This document shows, piece after piece, positions 1 to 7,923 of a DNA stretch of 64,000 bases. The DNA is from Persephonella atlantica. GTDB lineage: Bacteria; Aquificota; Aquificia; Aquificales; Hydrogenothermaceae. The stretch's first letter is position 1. Each line of letters begins with the position of its first letter. The notes below the pieces were generated by a model. The model did not search any database, was not told the DNA's origin, and saw only the letters and a list, made by a program, of their open reading frames with translations. The translations under genes were made by a program, and so were the position numbers. The DNA lies in assembly GCF_016617615.1 (NCBI RefSeq), contig NZ_JAACYA010000001.1, positions 744,001 through 808,000 on the forward strand, in the 5' to 3' direction.

Positions 1-1148
1 AGTGCCAGCGCTCCAACAAGGAACGTTATTGCGGTTATCGGCATGTACTTTCTGAGCTGTCCCATCTTTTGAACATTCAGTATATGGTGAATTCCAATCA
101 ATACAGAACCAGCTGCAAGGAAAAGAAGAGCTTTAAAAACAGCATGGGAAGCAAGGTGGAACATTCCCTCACCAAAAAGACCCAATCCCTCTGCAGCAAA
201 CATATACCCAAGCTGAGACATTGTAGAGTAAGCAATAATCCTCTTTATATCATTCTGAACAAGCCCCATTGTTGCAGCAATAAATGCAGATGCAACACCA
301 ACAAAAAGAACAACATCAAGGGCAATGTCAGAAGCTGCAAAAACCGGCATAAGCCTTGATACCATATATACACCTGCTGCAACCATTGTGGCAGCATGAA
401 TCAGTGCAGAAACAGGCGTTGGACCTTCCATAGCATTTGGAAGCCATATATGAAGCCCTATCTGAGCTGACTTTCCTACTGCACCACCAAACAGTAGCAG
501 TGCAATGGCCGTAATCACCCAGTAGCTTGCTTCAGGAAGTTTGTTGAATATATCCAGATAATCCATTGTTCCAAAAGTAACAAATGCAAGAATAGCTCCT
601 GTAAGGAACAGCCAGTCTCCAACTCTGTTTGTTATAAAAGACTCAAAAGCAGCATCAGTTGCTGAAGCTTTATGATGATAAAAGCCAATCAGCAGGTATG
701 AAGCCAGACCAACACCTTCCCATCCAAAGAACAGCTGAATAAGGTTATCAGAGAGTGTAAGCATAAGCATCATAAAAACAAATAAGGAAAGATATGCAAA
801 AAATCTTGGATAAGAAGGCTCACCTCTCATATACCCGGTTGCAAATATAAAGATAAAAGTGGATATAACAGTAACAACGCAGGTCATAAGAGCTGATAGG
901 GGATCCCACAGAATACTGACAGATATCTGATAATCACCTACAGGCATCCATGTAAACAGTTTAAGGTTATGGTATCCACCTTCTGATGCTATCTGGATAA
1001 AGCCTATTACTGAAGCAACTGCTGAAATAGCAACGGCAACAACAGCTACAATACCAGAGAGAGGCTCTCTTAAAAACTTATATCCAAACAGTCCTATGAT
1101 TATGAATGCAATCAGAGGTGAAAAGGGTATGATCCATAAGTACTCCAT
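1..1148 (-). CDS. nuoL: NADH-quinone oxidoreductase subunit L, N-terminal part
   Basis: Membrane subunit of respiratory complex I that forms one of the antiporter-like proton channels. Reading from the ATG at 1148 gives MEYLWIIPFSPLIAFI, then many hydrophobic segments. The family motif GWEGVGLASYLLIGFYHH appears at about residue 140, and WLPNAMEGPTPVSALIHA at about residue 230, containing the conserved Pro/Glu/His residues of the quinone oxidoreductase-antiporter fold. About 382 codons are present; NuoL is normally about 600-650 residues, so the C-terminal part lies beyond the left edge of the window. It follows nuoK by 12 bases and is the last nuo gene visible here. The call is secure; only the 3' end is unknown. 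Confidence 0.95.
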   Translation of the reverse strand, partial: MEYLWIIPFSPLIAFIIIGLFGYKFLREPLSGIVAVVAVAISAVASVIGFIQIASEGGYHNLKLFTWMPVGDYQISVSILWDPLSALMTCVVTVISTFIFIFATGYMRGEPSYPRFFAYLSLFVFMMLMLTLSDNLIQLFFGWEGVGLASYLLIGFYHHKASATDAAFESFITNRVGDWLFLTGAILAFVTFGTMDYLDIFNKLPEASYWVITAIALLLFGGAVGKSAQIGLHIWLPNAMEGPTPVSALIHAATMVAAGVYMVSRLMPVFAASDIALDVVLFVGVASAFIAATMGLVQNDIKRIIAYSTMSQLGYMFAAEGLGLFGEGMFHLASHAVFKALLFLAAGSVLIGIHHILNVQKMGQLRKYMPITAITFLVGALA

Positions 1149-1160
1149 CTTCCTCTCCTC

Positions 1161-1463
1161 TTAATGCTTTAGCTCTGTTAGAGTTTCTGTATCTACATCT
1201 CTGCGGAGTCTATAAATTGCCATAATAAGACCAAGTCCCACAGCTGCTTCAGCAGCAGCTATCGTTAGGATAAAGAACACAAACACCTGTCCACCAACAT
1301 CACCAAGTTTCATATCAAAAGCAACAAATGCAATGTTAACCGCATTGAGCATCAGCTCTGTTGATATAAGAAGAGCAATAATATTTCTCCTTATCGCAAC
1401 ACCTATAAGACCAAGAACCATTAACAAACCGCTGAGAGCAACATAATACTCGTAAGGAACCAT
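1161..1463 (-). CDS. nuoK: NADH-quinone oxidoreductase subunit K
   Basis: Small membrane subunit of complex I involved in proton translocation. The 100-residue length and three transmembrane helices are typical of the family. The two conserved intramembrane glutamates are visible: Glu36 in STELMLNAVN and Glu72 in AAAEAAVG. The start codon shares one base with the nuoJ stop codon (TGATG arrangement), so translation is probably coupled. It sits in the usual J-K-L order of the nuo operon. Confidence 0.97.
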   Translation of the reverse strand: MVPYEYYVALSGLLMVLGLIGVAIRRNIIALLISTELMLNAVNIAFVAFDMKLGDVGGQVFVFFILTIAAAEAAVGLGLIMAIYRLRRDVDTETLTELKH

Positions 1464-1993
1464 CAGCTTTTAGCCTCCTCGTCTATTACATGTTCTTTTC
1501 TGCCAAGAATAATTGCACCAATCATCGCAACGAGAAGTATCAATGAAGCAACTTCAAATGGAAACAGATACTTTGTAAATAGCATTGTTGCTACAGCCTT
1601 TACATTACCTACTTCTTTAATCACATCCTGTGTAAATATTCCTGTATTTGATTTCCAGGCACCGTAAAGAGAAACAAACGCCAGTTCAATAAATATGAGA
1701 AAACCTACAGGAAGAGAAATAATCATGTATTTAGGCTCAAATGCCTTACCTTTAAACTCTGGAACAGTAGATATAACAAGGACATAAAATACAACAATAG
1801 CAACAGCATATATGAGTATCTGCAGAGCTCCAATAAGTTCAGCACCCATTGTAAAGAACAGACCTGAAACCATAATGAGCGTTGATATCAGAGATAGAAC
1901 CGCATATATGATGTTTCTAAAAAACACAACACCAAAAGCAGAAAGCACAGCAAGTGCTGAAAATACCCAGAAACCTGTTGAACTTAACTCCAT
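1463..1993 (-). CDS. nuoJ: NADH-quinone oxidoreductase subunit J
   Basis: Complex I membrane subunit, 176 residues with about five hydrophobic helices. The segment FFTMGAELIGALQILIYAVAIVVFYVL carries the family's conserved glutamate in a membrane helix and a hydrophobic, bulge-prone helix. The gene overlaps the end of nuoI by 10 bases and touches nuoK, as expected of a coupled operon. The charged C-terminal tail KEHVIDEEAKS is cytoplasmic by inference. Confidence 0.95.
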   Translation of the reverse strand: MELSSTGFWVFSALAVLSAFGVVFFRNIIYAVLSLISTLIMVSGLFFTMGAELIGALQILIYAVAIVVFYVLVISTVPEFKGKAFEPKYMIISLPVGFLIFIELAFVSLYGAWKSNTGIFTQDVIKEVGNVKAVATMLFTKYLFPFEVASLILLVAMIGAIILGRKEHVIDEEAKS

Positions 1994-2586
1994 CTAATCT
2001 GCCCCCATAACTTACTTCTTTCTTTATCATCAATCCATATCCTATCTGGCTCTTCCTTTCTTCTACTGTCAAAATCTACAGCCCTTTCTGTCATATCCTT
2101 CATATGTGTCACACAGCTTCCCCTGTGGTATGCTGCTGTTTCGTATATATCAGTCATTATAAGGCAGTCAACAGGACATGCTTCTGTACAGAGACCGCAG
2201 TACATGCAGTTTAAAAGATTCATATCAAATCTTACGACCCTTTTCCTTCCATCTTCTGTCTGAACAGCTTCTATTTTAAATAGTTCAGGGACAGGGCATG
2301 CCTGCTGACACATATAACAGGCAACACACCTGCTTTCACCTTCTTTTATATCCATAAACTTTTCAATAACTTTAAATGATGGTGGTTCACTGCCGTCCTT
2401 TACCCTGTGGGCATGGGTTCCTCTGAATCTCTTTGGGGGAGTTAATTTTTCAAAAGGATAATATGTTGTAACTGTCTTTCTGAACAGATTTTTCAGTGTA
2501 ATCTTCATACCTTTCATAAAATCCACAAAAAATATCCTCTCCCTATTTTTAAGCTCTGGTCTCTTCACGTATTTTATCCTAACCAT
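1984..2586 (-). CDS. nuoI: NADH-quinone oxidoreductase subunit I, two [4Fe-4S] ferredoxin-like subunit
   Basis: Peripheral-arm subunit that carries electrons toward the N2 cluster. Two ferredoxin motifs are visible: CVACYMCQQACP near residue 87 and CMYCGLCTEACP near residue 127, each able to bind a [4Fe-4S] cluster. The 200-residue length includes a basic N-terminal stretch of about 65 residues that probably lies along the membrane arm. It begins one base after nuoH ends and overlaps nuoJ by 10 bases. Confidence 0.97.
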   Translation of the reverse strand: MVRIKYVKRPELKNRERIFFVDFMKGMKITLKNLFRKTVTTYYPFEKLTPPKRFRGTHAHRVKDGSEPPSFKVIEKFMDIKEGESRCVACYMCQQACPVPELFKIEAVQTEDGRKRVVRFDMNLLNCMYCGLCTEACPVDCLIMTDIYETAAYHRGSCVTHMKDMTERAVDFDSRRKEEPDRIWIDDKERSKLWGQIRWS

Positions 2587-2587
2587 T

Positions 2588-3598
2588 TTAGCCGAATATT
2601 ATTATCCAGATTGCTACCACAAATATGTTCGCAAGTGCAAGTGGTAGCATAACCTTCCATGCAAGTTCTGTTATCTGGTCAACTCTGTATCTTGGAAGAG
2701 TCCAGTGAACCCACAGGAAAAACATAAACAGAAGGAAAACTTTTAGGAAAAACCAAACAAAGGCAGGTATAGGTAGCCAACCTAAAAACGGTATCGGATT
2801 CCATCCACCAAAAAACAGAATAACAGTTATTGCACTGAGGACAAATGTTGCTATGTACCACTCAGCCAGAGGGAATAAACCAAACTTCATACCTGTATAC
2901 TCTGTTACATATCCACCAACAAGCTCAGCTTCAGCTTCCTGAACATCAAAAGGAGTTCTACCTGTTTCAGCTAACACGCAAAATATAACCACTACAAAGG
3001 CAAGTATATTTGGGATAATAAACCAGATGTTTTGCTGTGCTTCAACAATCTCTCTCAAAGAGAAAGAACCAGCCATCATTATTGGACCAACAAGAGCAAA
3101 ACCAAGGGCAACTTCATAACCTATCAGAACAGCAGCCTTCCTCAGTCCACCAATCATAGGATATTTAGAGTTTGATGCCCATCCTGCAAATATGACTCCG
3201 TATATGGAAATGCTACCAAAGGCAAGGGCAAGAAGCAGACCTACATTTATATCTGTAATGTACGGCTTTATTTCAACTCCAAAGATTGTAAATGGGTCAC
3301 CAAAGGGAACTACAGCAAGTATCATTATTGCGGGAACAAAGGCCATTAAAGAGGCAAGATAAAATAGAACCTTGTCTACATTGTCAGGAACAAGGTCTTC
3401 TTTTGTTAATACCTTTAAGGCATCAGCAATAGGTTGCAAAAATCCATGGGGTCCAACATGTAGAGGTCCAGGTCTTTGCTGAACATGACCTGCAAATTTT
3501 CTCTCAAGAAGGGTAAGATAAGCAGCTCCAAGGAACATTCCGATGATAAATATCAGTGATTTTATTATCAAAACAACAACAGTTCCCACCAGTTCCAT
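2588..3598 (-). CDS. nuoH: NADH-quinone oxidoreductase subunit H
   Basis: Membrane subunit that links the peripheral arm to the proton channels and lines the quinone cavity. It has 336 residues and about eight hydrophobic helices. The conserved segments LLERKFAGHVQQRPGP (residues about 30-45) and AETGRTPFDVQEAEAELVGGY (about residue 210) are diagnostic. An AT-rich 82-base gap separates it from nuoCD, longer than other gaps in this operon. On the coding strand that gap has a weak five-pair hairpin followed by a T run, so partial attenuation between nuoCD and nuoH is possible but unproven. Confidence 0.97.
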   Translation of the reverse strand: MELVGTVVVLIIKSLIFIIGMFLGAAYLTLLERKFAGHVQQRPGPLHVGPHGFLQPIADALKVLTKEDLVPDNVDKVLFYLASLMAFVPAIMILAVVPFGDPFTIFGVEIKPYITDINVGLLLALAFGSISIYGVIFAGWASNSKYPMIGGLRKAAVLIGYEVALGFALVGPIMMAGSFSLREIVEAQQNIWFIIPNILAFVVVIFCVLAETGRTPFDVQEAEAELVGGYVTEYTGMKFGLFPLAEWYIATFVLSAITVILFFGGWNPIPFLGWLPIPAFVWFFLKVFLLFMFFLWVHWTLPRYRVDQITELAWKVMLPLALANIFVVAIWIIIFG

Positions 3599-3680
3599 CC
3601 TAACCTCGTTGTAGTGTTGTTTGAATCAGGTTAAAAAATCTTAACATAATAAAGAAAAAAATCAAACACTGTTTGTTAAA

Positions 3681-5429
3681 TTATCTGTCTGTTTCACCAA
3701 CAACAGGGTCAAGACTTCCTAAAAGTGCAACAGCATCAGCAACTGTTCTTCCAATAATAAGTTTTGTAAATATCTGTAAGTTATAAAATGCTCCTGACCT
3801 TATTCTCAGTCTGTAAGGTCTTCCTTCACCTTTGCTGTTTATATAAAAACCTAACTCTCCCCGTGGATTTTCTCCAGAAAGGTAAATCTCACCCTCAGGA
3901 ACCTGTTCTCCATAAATTCTGAGATTAAAGTCTTTAACCATAGATTCAATAGAGTTAAAAACTTCTTCTAATGTAGGAAGGACATATGGATTATCTGAAG
4001 CTATATAATTTTCATCTTTCATCTTCTCTAACTTTTTCACACACTGTCTTACAATGTTTACAGACTGCTTCATCTCTTCCATTCTGAGAAGATACCTATC
4101 ATAACAATCGCCTACAGTTCCTAAAGGCAGTTCAAAATCCACCCTGTCATAAGCATCTGTTGGCTGTATCATTCTGATGTCATAAGGAACACCTGCTGAC
4201 CTTGCAACTACACCTGTAAGACCATAACTGTAAACATCTTCTTCAGTTATTATTCCTACATTTACATTTCTTTTTAGCCATATTCTGTTTTTTGTCAGTA
4301 TTGTTTCATACTCTTTTATTTTCTCACTAAAATCTTCACAGAAATGCTTTATAACATCTAAGGCTCCTTCAGGCAGGTCTTTTGCCACACCTCCAATCCT
4401 GATATATGATGAGTTTAGCCTTATACCTGCTATTCCTTCTATTATGTCCATTATTTTTTCCCTTTCCCTGAAGGCATAAAGAAATATGGTTAAAGCTCCA
4501 AGGTCAAGGGCATAGGTTCCAAGCCACAGTAAATGGGAATTTATCCTCTGAAGTTCACACATCATCGTTCTGATAAATTTTGCCTTTTCTGGAGGGTTAA
4601 TTCCCAGCAGTTTTTCCACTGCATTAACGTAAGCAACCTGTGAACACAGGGCTGATATGTAGTCCATCCTGTCTGTGTAAGGTATAAACTGGGTGTAAGT
4701 CAGATTTTCTGCTATCTTTTCTACTCCTCTATGAAGCTGTCCTAAAATGATATCGCAGTTTTTTATGTATTCCCCTTCCATATCAAACAAAAACCATATG
4801 GTTCCGTGAGTTCCCGGATGAAGAGGTCCCCAGTTAAGAACAATCTGATTTCTCTTCTCCATCCTTTTTTTCTGCGTTTTTTCAAGGTCTTCCATTGTAG
4901 GGATTTCTGTATGATATGGACTGTAGTTATGGGCTGGAATCTCATCAGGTCTTAGATTGAGAGAAGGCAGGTAAACCTCTTCATAACCTTTCAGGGGAAA
5001 ATCTTTCCTCAAAGGGTGGTATTTATAACCTTCCCACAGAAACATCCGTACCAGGTTATCATGTCCCTCAAACTGAACTCCAAACATATCCCATGCTTCT
5101 CTTTCTGCCCATTTTGCACCTTTCCACAGAGAGATAACAGACGGAAGGGAATTATTTTCTGCCCATACTTTTACAGCAACTCTCTTTTTCTTCTCTGGAC
5201 TGAAAAGAATATAAACTCCTTGAAATCTGGGATTATGGAGAGGAAAATCAATGCAGAAAAAATCAATAAACATTTTGTAGTTTAATCTATCTTTTAAAAA
5301 TCTGAGAATTTCTAACAGCTGGCTTTTTTTTACCTGTATATAGGTGAAGTTTTCCTCCTTATTTATGGCAATAGAAGGGAATTTATCCTTTATCTCTTTA
5401 AGTTCTTTTTCTTCAATCCATAAATGCAA
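3681..5429 (-). CDS. nuoCD: NADH-quinone oxidoreductase fused subunits C and D
   Basis: Fusion of NuoC (residues about 1-170) and NuoD (about 195-582), forming the 30 kDa and 49 kDa core of complex I near the quinone site. The NuoC part shows AEREAWDMFGVQFEGHDNLVR; the NuoD part shows GPLHPGTHGT and HRGVEKIAENLTYTQFIPYTDR, which carries the quinone-site histidine and conserved arginines. The C-terminus ends in DPVVGETDR as usual for NuoD. The start is a TTG at 5429 with AAGGGG seven bases upstream; no in-frame ATG lies nearby. The next nuo gene is nuoH, not nuoE/F/G. Confidence 0.96.
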   Translation of the reverse strand: MHLWIEEKELKEIKDKFPSIAINKEENFTYIQVKKSQLLEILRFLKDRLNYKMFIDFFCIDFPLHNPRFQGVYILFSPEKKKRVAVKVWAENNSLPSVISLWKGAKWAEREAWDMFGVQFEGHDNLVRMFLWEGYKYHPLRKDFPLKGYEEVYLPSLNLRPDEIPAHNYSPYHTEIPTMEDLEKTQKKRMEKRNQIVLNWGPLHPGTHGTIWFLFDMEGEYIKNCDIILGQLHRGVEKIAENLTYTQFIPYTDRMDYISALCSQVAYVNAVEKLLGINPPEKAKFIRTMMCELQRINSHLLWLGTYALDLGALTIFLYAFREREKIMDIIEGIAGIRLNSSYIRIGGVAKDLPEGALDVIKHFCEDFSEKIKEYETILTKNRIWLKRNVNVGIITEEDVYSYGLTGVVARSAGVPYDIRMIQPTDAYDRVDFELPLGTVGDCYDRYLLRMEEMKQSVNIVRQCVKKLEKMKDENYIASDNPYVLPTLEEVFNSIESMVKDFNLRIYGEQVPEGEIYLSGENPRGELGFYINSKGEGRPYRLRIRSGAFYNLQIFTKLIIGRTVADAVALLGSLDPVVGETDR

Positions 5430-5490
5430 AATACTGCCCCTTACTTTTTATAATGTTCAAGGGGATAAATGGCTCCACAGGGAGCCTCTA

Positions 5491-6030
5491 TCAAAATCCA
5501 AGAGGTGACTTTTCTCTCAGTGGTTTTGATGCTGTTGGAACTTCCTTTACTGGAATCTCTTCCCAGAGTTTTCCTTCTTTTTTAGCTTTTATCTTCTTCT
5601 GCAGCTCCATTATTCCCCACAGCAGTGCCTGAGGAGTTGGAGGACATCCCGGAACGTAAACATCAACAGGTATTATTCTATCCACTCCCTGAAGTGTAGC
5701 ATATGTAGGGAACGGCCCACCTGCAGACGAACATCCACCCATAGATATAACCCATTTAGGGTCTGGCATCTGGTCATAAATTAGTTTCAGCATAGGAGCA
5801 ACCTTATTAACCACAGTTCCAGCAACAATAAGAACATCAGACTGTCTTGGTGAACCTCTGAATATTATTCCAAGCCTGTCTGTATCAAATCTTGAAGCTG
5901 CAGTATGCATCATTTCAATAGCACAGCATGCAAGTCCAACAGAAGCAGGCCAGAGGGAATTCCGTCTTCCCCAGCTAAGAACTTCCTCAACTGTTGTCAG
6001 TATTATTCCGTTGTTGTGTTTTATTGCCAT
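5491..6030 (-). CDS. nuoB: NADH-quinone oxidoreductase subunit B
   Basis: Carries the terminal N2 [4Fe-4S] cluster of complex I, which reduces quinone. From the ATG at 6030 it has 179 residues, with the ligands Cys35-Cys36 in [10 protein letters not shown], Cys100 in MGGCSSAGG and Cys129 in VPGCPP. I chose the start at 6030 (MAIKHNN) rather than the ATG at 6051 because AAAGGAGCG precedes it at ideal spacing. This puts the ribosome site inside the end of nuoA, with a 10-base gene overlap. Confidence 0.96.
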   Translation of the reverse strand: MAIKHNNGIILTTVEEVLSWGRRNSLWPASVGLACCAIEMMHTAASRFDTDRLGIIFRGSPRQSDVLIVAGTVVNKVAPMLKLIYDQMPDPKWVISMGGCSSAGGPFPTYATLQGVDRIIPVDVYVPGCPPTPQALLWGIMELQKKIKAKKEGKLWEEIPVKEVPTASKPLREKSPLGF

Positions 6031-6389
6031 CTCAGCGCTCCTTTCTTCCATGCATATATGTATCCAAGTATAAGAATAAACAGGAATATAAACATCTCAG
6101 TAAAGATAAAAGCAGGATTAATCTGGGCAACTTCTTTAAATATTGCACCCCACGGAAGAACAAATGCTGCCTCAAGGTCAAACAGAACAAGAAGCAGTCC
6201 AAGGAGATAGTACTTCTGCTCTAAAGACAGGTGAGAAGTCTTATCGTAAAGGGGAACACCACACTCGTATGTATATCCTTCCATTGGGTCAGGAATTTTA
6301 GGTGCTACAAGTCTGTTAATTATAAGAAGTGCTGCGCCAACAATAAACGCTGTAATTCCAAATATCAGCAGAGCAAAATATCCAGTCAT
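6021..6389 (-). CDS. nuoA: NADH-quinone oxidoreductase subunit A
   Basis: Small three-helix membrane subunit of complex I, 122 residues. The loop segment [16 protein letters not shown] carries the conserved Cys that senses the active/deactive state in other complexes, and [12 protein letters not shown] is the family signature in the second helix. It is the first gene of the operon, with a GAGGTGGAG ribosome site and a good promoter at 6421-6449. The 10-base overlap with nuoB suggests translational coupling. Confidence 0.96.
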   Translation of the reverse strand: MTGYFALLIFGITAFIVGAALLIINRLVAPKIPDPMEGYTYECGVPLYDKTSHLSLEQKYYLLGLLLVLFDLEAAFVLPWGAIFKEVAQINPAFIFTEMFIFLFILILGYIYAWKKGALRWQ

Positions 6390-6420
6390 ATCTCCACCTC
6401 AGACAGTTTTCAAACACCGT

Positions 6421-6449
6421 TTTATAAGAATAACTGATAATTTTTTCAA
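6421..6449 (-). promoter_or_regulatory. Sigma-70-type promoter of the nuo operon
   Basis: On the minus strand TTGAAA (6449-6444) is followed after exactly 17 bases by TATAAA (6426-6421). The predicted start near 6414 leaves a leader of about 25 bases before nuoA, just enough for the ribosome site. Confidence 0.65.
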
Positions 6450-6529
6450 AATCAATTACTGTGAAGCTATATACTGATTGAAATAGTTTGATGATGGCAC
6501 ATAGATTTGTTTTGGATAAGTTAGATAGA

Positions 6530-6564
6530 ATCTGCATATCCTCAGTAAATCGGGTTAGTGCAAC
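6530..6564 (-). repeat. Degenerate terminal CRISPR repeat
   Basis: The first copy on the plus strand matches the other repeats over its last 25 bases but differs at positions 1, 4, 5, 6 and 10 of the 35-base unit. Decay of one terminal repeat usually marks the leader-distal end, so the leader should be on the right side of the array. Confidence 0.9.
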
Positions 6565-7262
6565 ATGACAAGGGAATCTCTTACGATGAAGCTATATATT
6601 TGTTAGAAAAGTCGCAATACCCTCAGTAAATCGGGTTAGTGCAACGGAAATTAACCCCAGTCGATTACACTAAGTATATATACGAGTCGCAATACCCTCA
6701 GTAAATCGGGTTAGTGCAACCAAGTAAAAACAAAAACCAAAAGGAGGTAAGTAAGATGTCGCAATACCCTCAGTAAATCGGGTTAGTGCAACATGAGGAA
6801 GTTTAAAGTAAGATGGATTGAATTCACAGGGTCGCAATACCCTCAGTAAATCGGGTTAGTGCAACAGCTTGTTCTTATTATCAACGAGAAAGACTTTCCT
6901 GTCGCAATACCCTCAGTAAATCGGGTTAGTGCAACTAGCAAGAGAAGTAGCAAGAGATGCATACTCCAACCTCAGTCGCAATACCCTCAGTAAATCGGGT
7001 TAGTGCAACTGAGGAAAAGGAGGACCATGGGGTGTCGGTCCAGTGGACGTCGCAATACCCTCAGTAAATCGGGTTAGTGCAACTTCAGCTCCTTAGGGAG
7101 CTTGAAGGGGACAGAAGTATCATGTTCTGGTCGCAATACCCTCAGTAAATCGGGTTAGTGCAACATCTTACGAATTACCTTACAGTTCCGTTTACCACGG
7201 ATGTCGCAATACCCTCAGTAAATCGGGTTAGTGCAACGGTTTGGGAAGTACCGTGGGGGGCA

Positions 7263-7279
7263 ATAGATGAGCCCCCCAC
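7263..7279. repeat. 17-base segment shared between CRISPR spacers 10 and 13
   Basis: ATAGATGAGCCCCCCAC forms the end of spacer 10 (7263-7279) and the beginning of spacer 13 (7465-7481). The two spacers can therefore be merged into one 64-base protospacer region from a single target. Confidence 0.95.
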
Positions 7280-7616
7280 GTCGCAATACCCTCAGTAAAT
7301 CGGGTTAGTGCAACGCGATACTAATCCCTGTGGATGAGGGGAGCGTAGAAATCCTGTCGCAATACCCTCAGTAAATCGGGTTAGTGCAACAGCACCTCCC
7401 AGAAGGGTTTAATATAAACTTCCAGGGGGGTCGCAATACCCTCAGTAAATCGGGTTAGTGCAACATAGATGAGCCCCCCACTGGGAGGGCAATCCTCATC
7501 CCAGTCGCAATACCCTCAGTAAATCGGGTTAGTGCAACTCAACATTGAAAAACCAGCTAAAACAAGTATCAGACATTTTGTGTCGCAATACCCTCAGTAA
7601 ATCGGGTTAGTGCAAC

Positions 7617-7923
7617 AGTTCCCCGCTAATCGTTGAGTATCAACATATTCATTTTCCAGATAGCCTTAATTCTGTACAGACCTACCATTAAAATACTGAT
7701 TTTTCTGAATTTTGTCAACACCTCTGTCTCAACACTGTCTCAATTATAGAATTTAGATTTTATGCGGTTTTCCCAGGTTTTTATGATTTATATCATATTG
7801 GATTTTTGTACAGAATTCAGCAGTACGAAAGGTTTTATTTTTGTGCATCTTACTGGCAGGTCTTTTGATTTCGTTTTGAACCTGCTGTATATTTGTATAA
7901 AAATCTGATATTTTTGCGAAATT
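7617..7923 (-). promoter_or_regulatory. CRISPR leader region shared with the thiE upstream region
   Basis: This 307-base stretch holds no gene I can support. It is AT-rich and directly abuts the last intact repeat, as expected of a leader from which the array is transcribed leftward and next to which new spacers are added. The right part also holds a plausible rightward thiE promoter. A palindrome ATGAT-TTAT-ATCAT lies at 7783-7796 and resembles FNR/CRP-family half-sites, though only loosely. No thiamine riboswitch elements were seen. Confidence 0.6.
7865..7893 (+). promoter_or_regulatory. Possible promoter of the thiE-queA operon
   Basis: TTGATT (7865-7870) and TATATT (7888-7893) are separated by 17 bases, predicting a start near 7900 and a short leader before the thiE ATG at 7924. 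No clear Shine-Dalgarno sequence lies in that leader. Confidence 0.4.

Larger units (their letters stand above)
6530..7616 (-). CRISPR. CRISPR array, 15 repeats and 14 spacers, probably transcribed leftward
   Basis: A 35-base repeat beginning GTCGCAATACC and ending GGGTTAGTGCAAC on the plus strand occurs at 6530 (degenerate), 6611, 6686, 6758, 6831, 6901, 6975, 7049, 7130, 7203, 7280, 7356, 7430, 7504 and 7582; the last 14 copies are identical. Spacer lengths in order are 46, 40, 37, 38, 35, 39, 39, 46, 38, 42, 41, 39, 39 and 43. Transcription is inferred to run leftward: the decayed repeat is at the left end, the AT-rich leader is at the right, and the reverse complement starts GTTGCA and ends ATTGCGAC. 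That 8-base end equals the crRNA handle known from Thermus type III systems. Spacers 10 and 13 overlap in sequence. No cas gene is present in the window. Confidence 0.98.

Noticed and set aside
69-359. Plus-strand open frame at the left edge
   Set aside because: It is a shadow of nuoL on the minus strand; the NuoL translation has clear family motifs and the plus product has none.
6494-6512. Sigma-54-like TGGCAC upstream of the CRISPR array on the plus strand
   Set aside because: The -12 half lacks the GC pair at the right spacing (TTTG instead of TTGC), and it points into the distal end of the array.
7617-7923. TPP riboswitch before thiE
   Set aside because: The conserved CTGAGA and ACCTGA thi-box elements are absent, and the sequence is simple AT-rich DNA.
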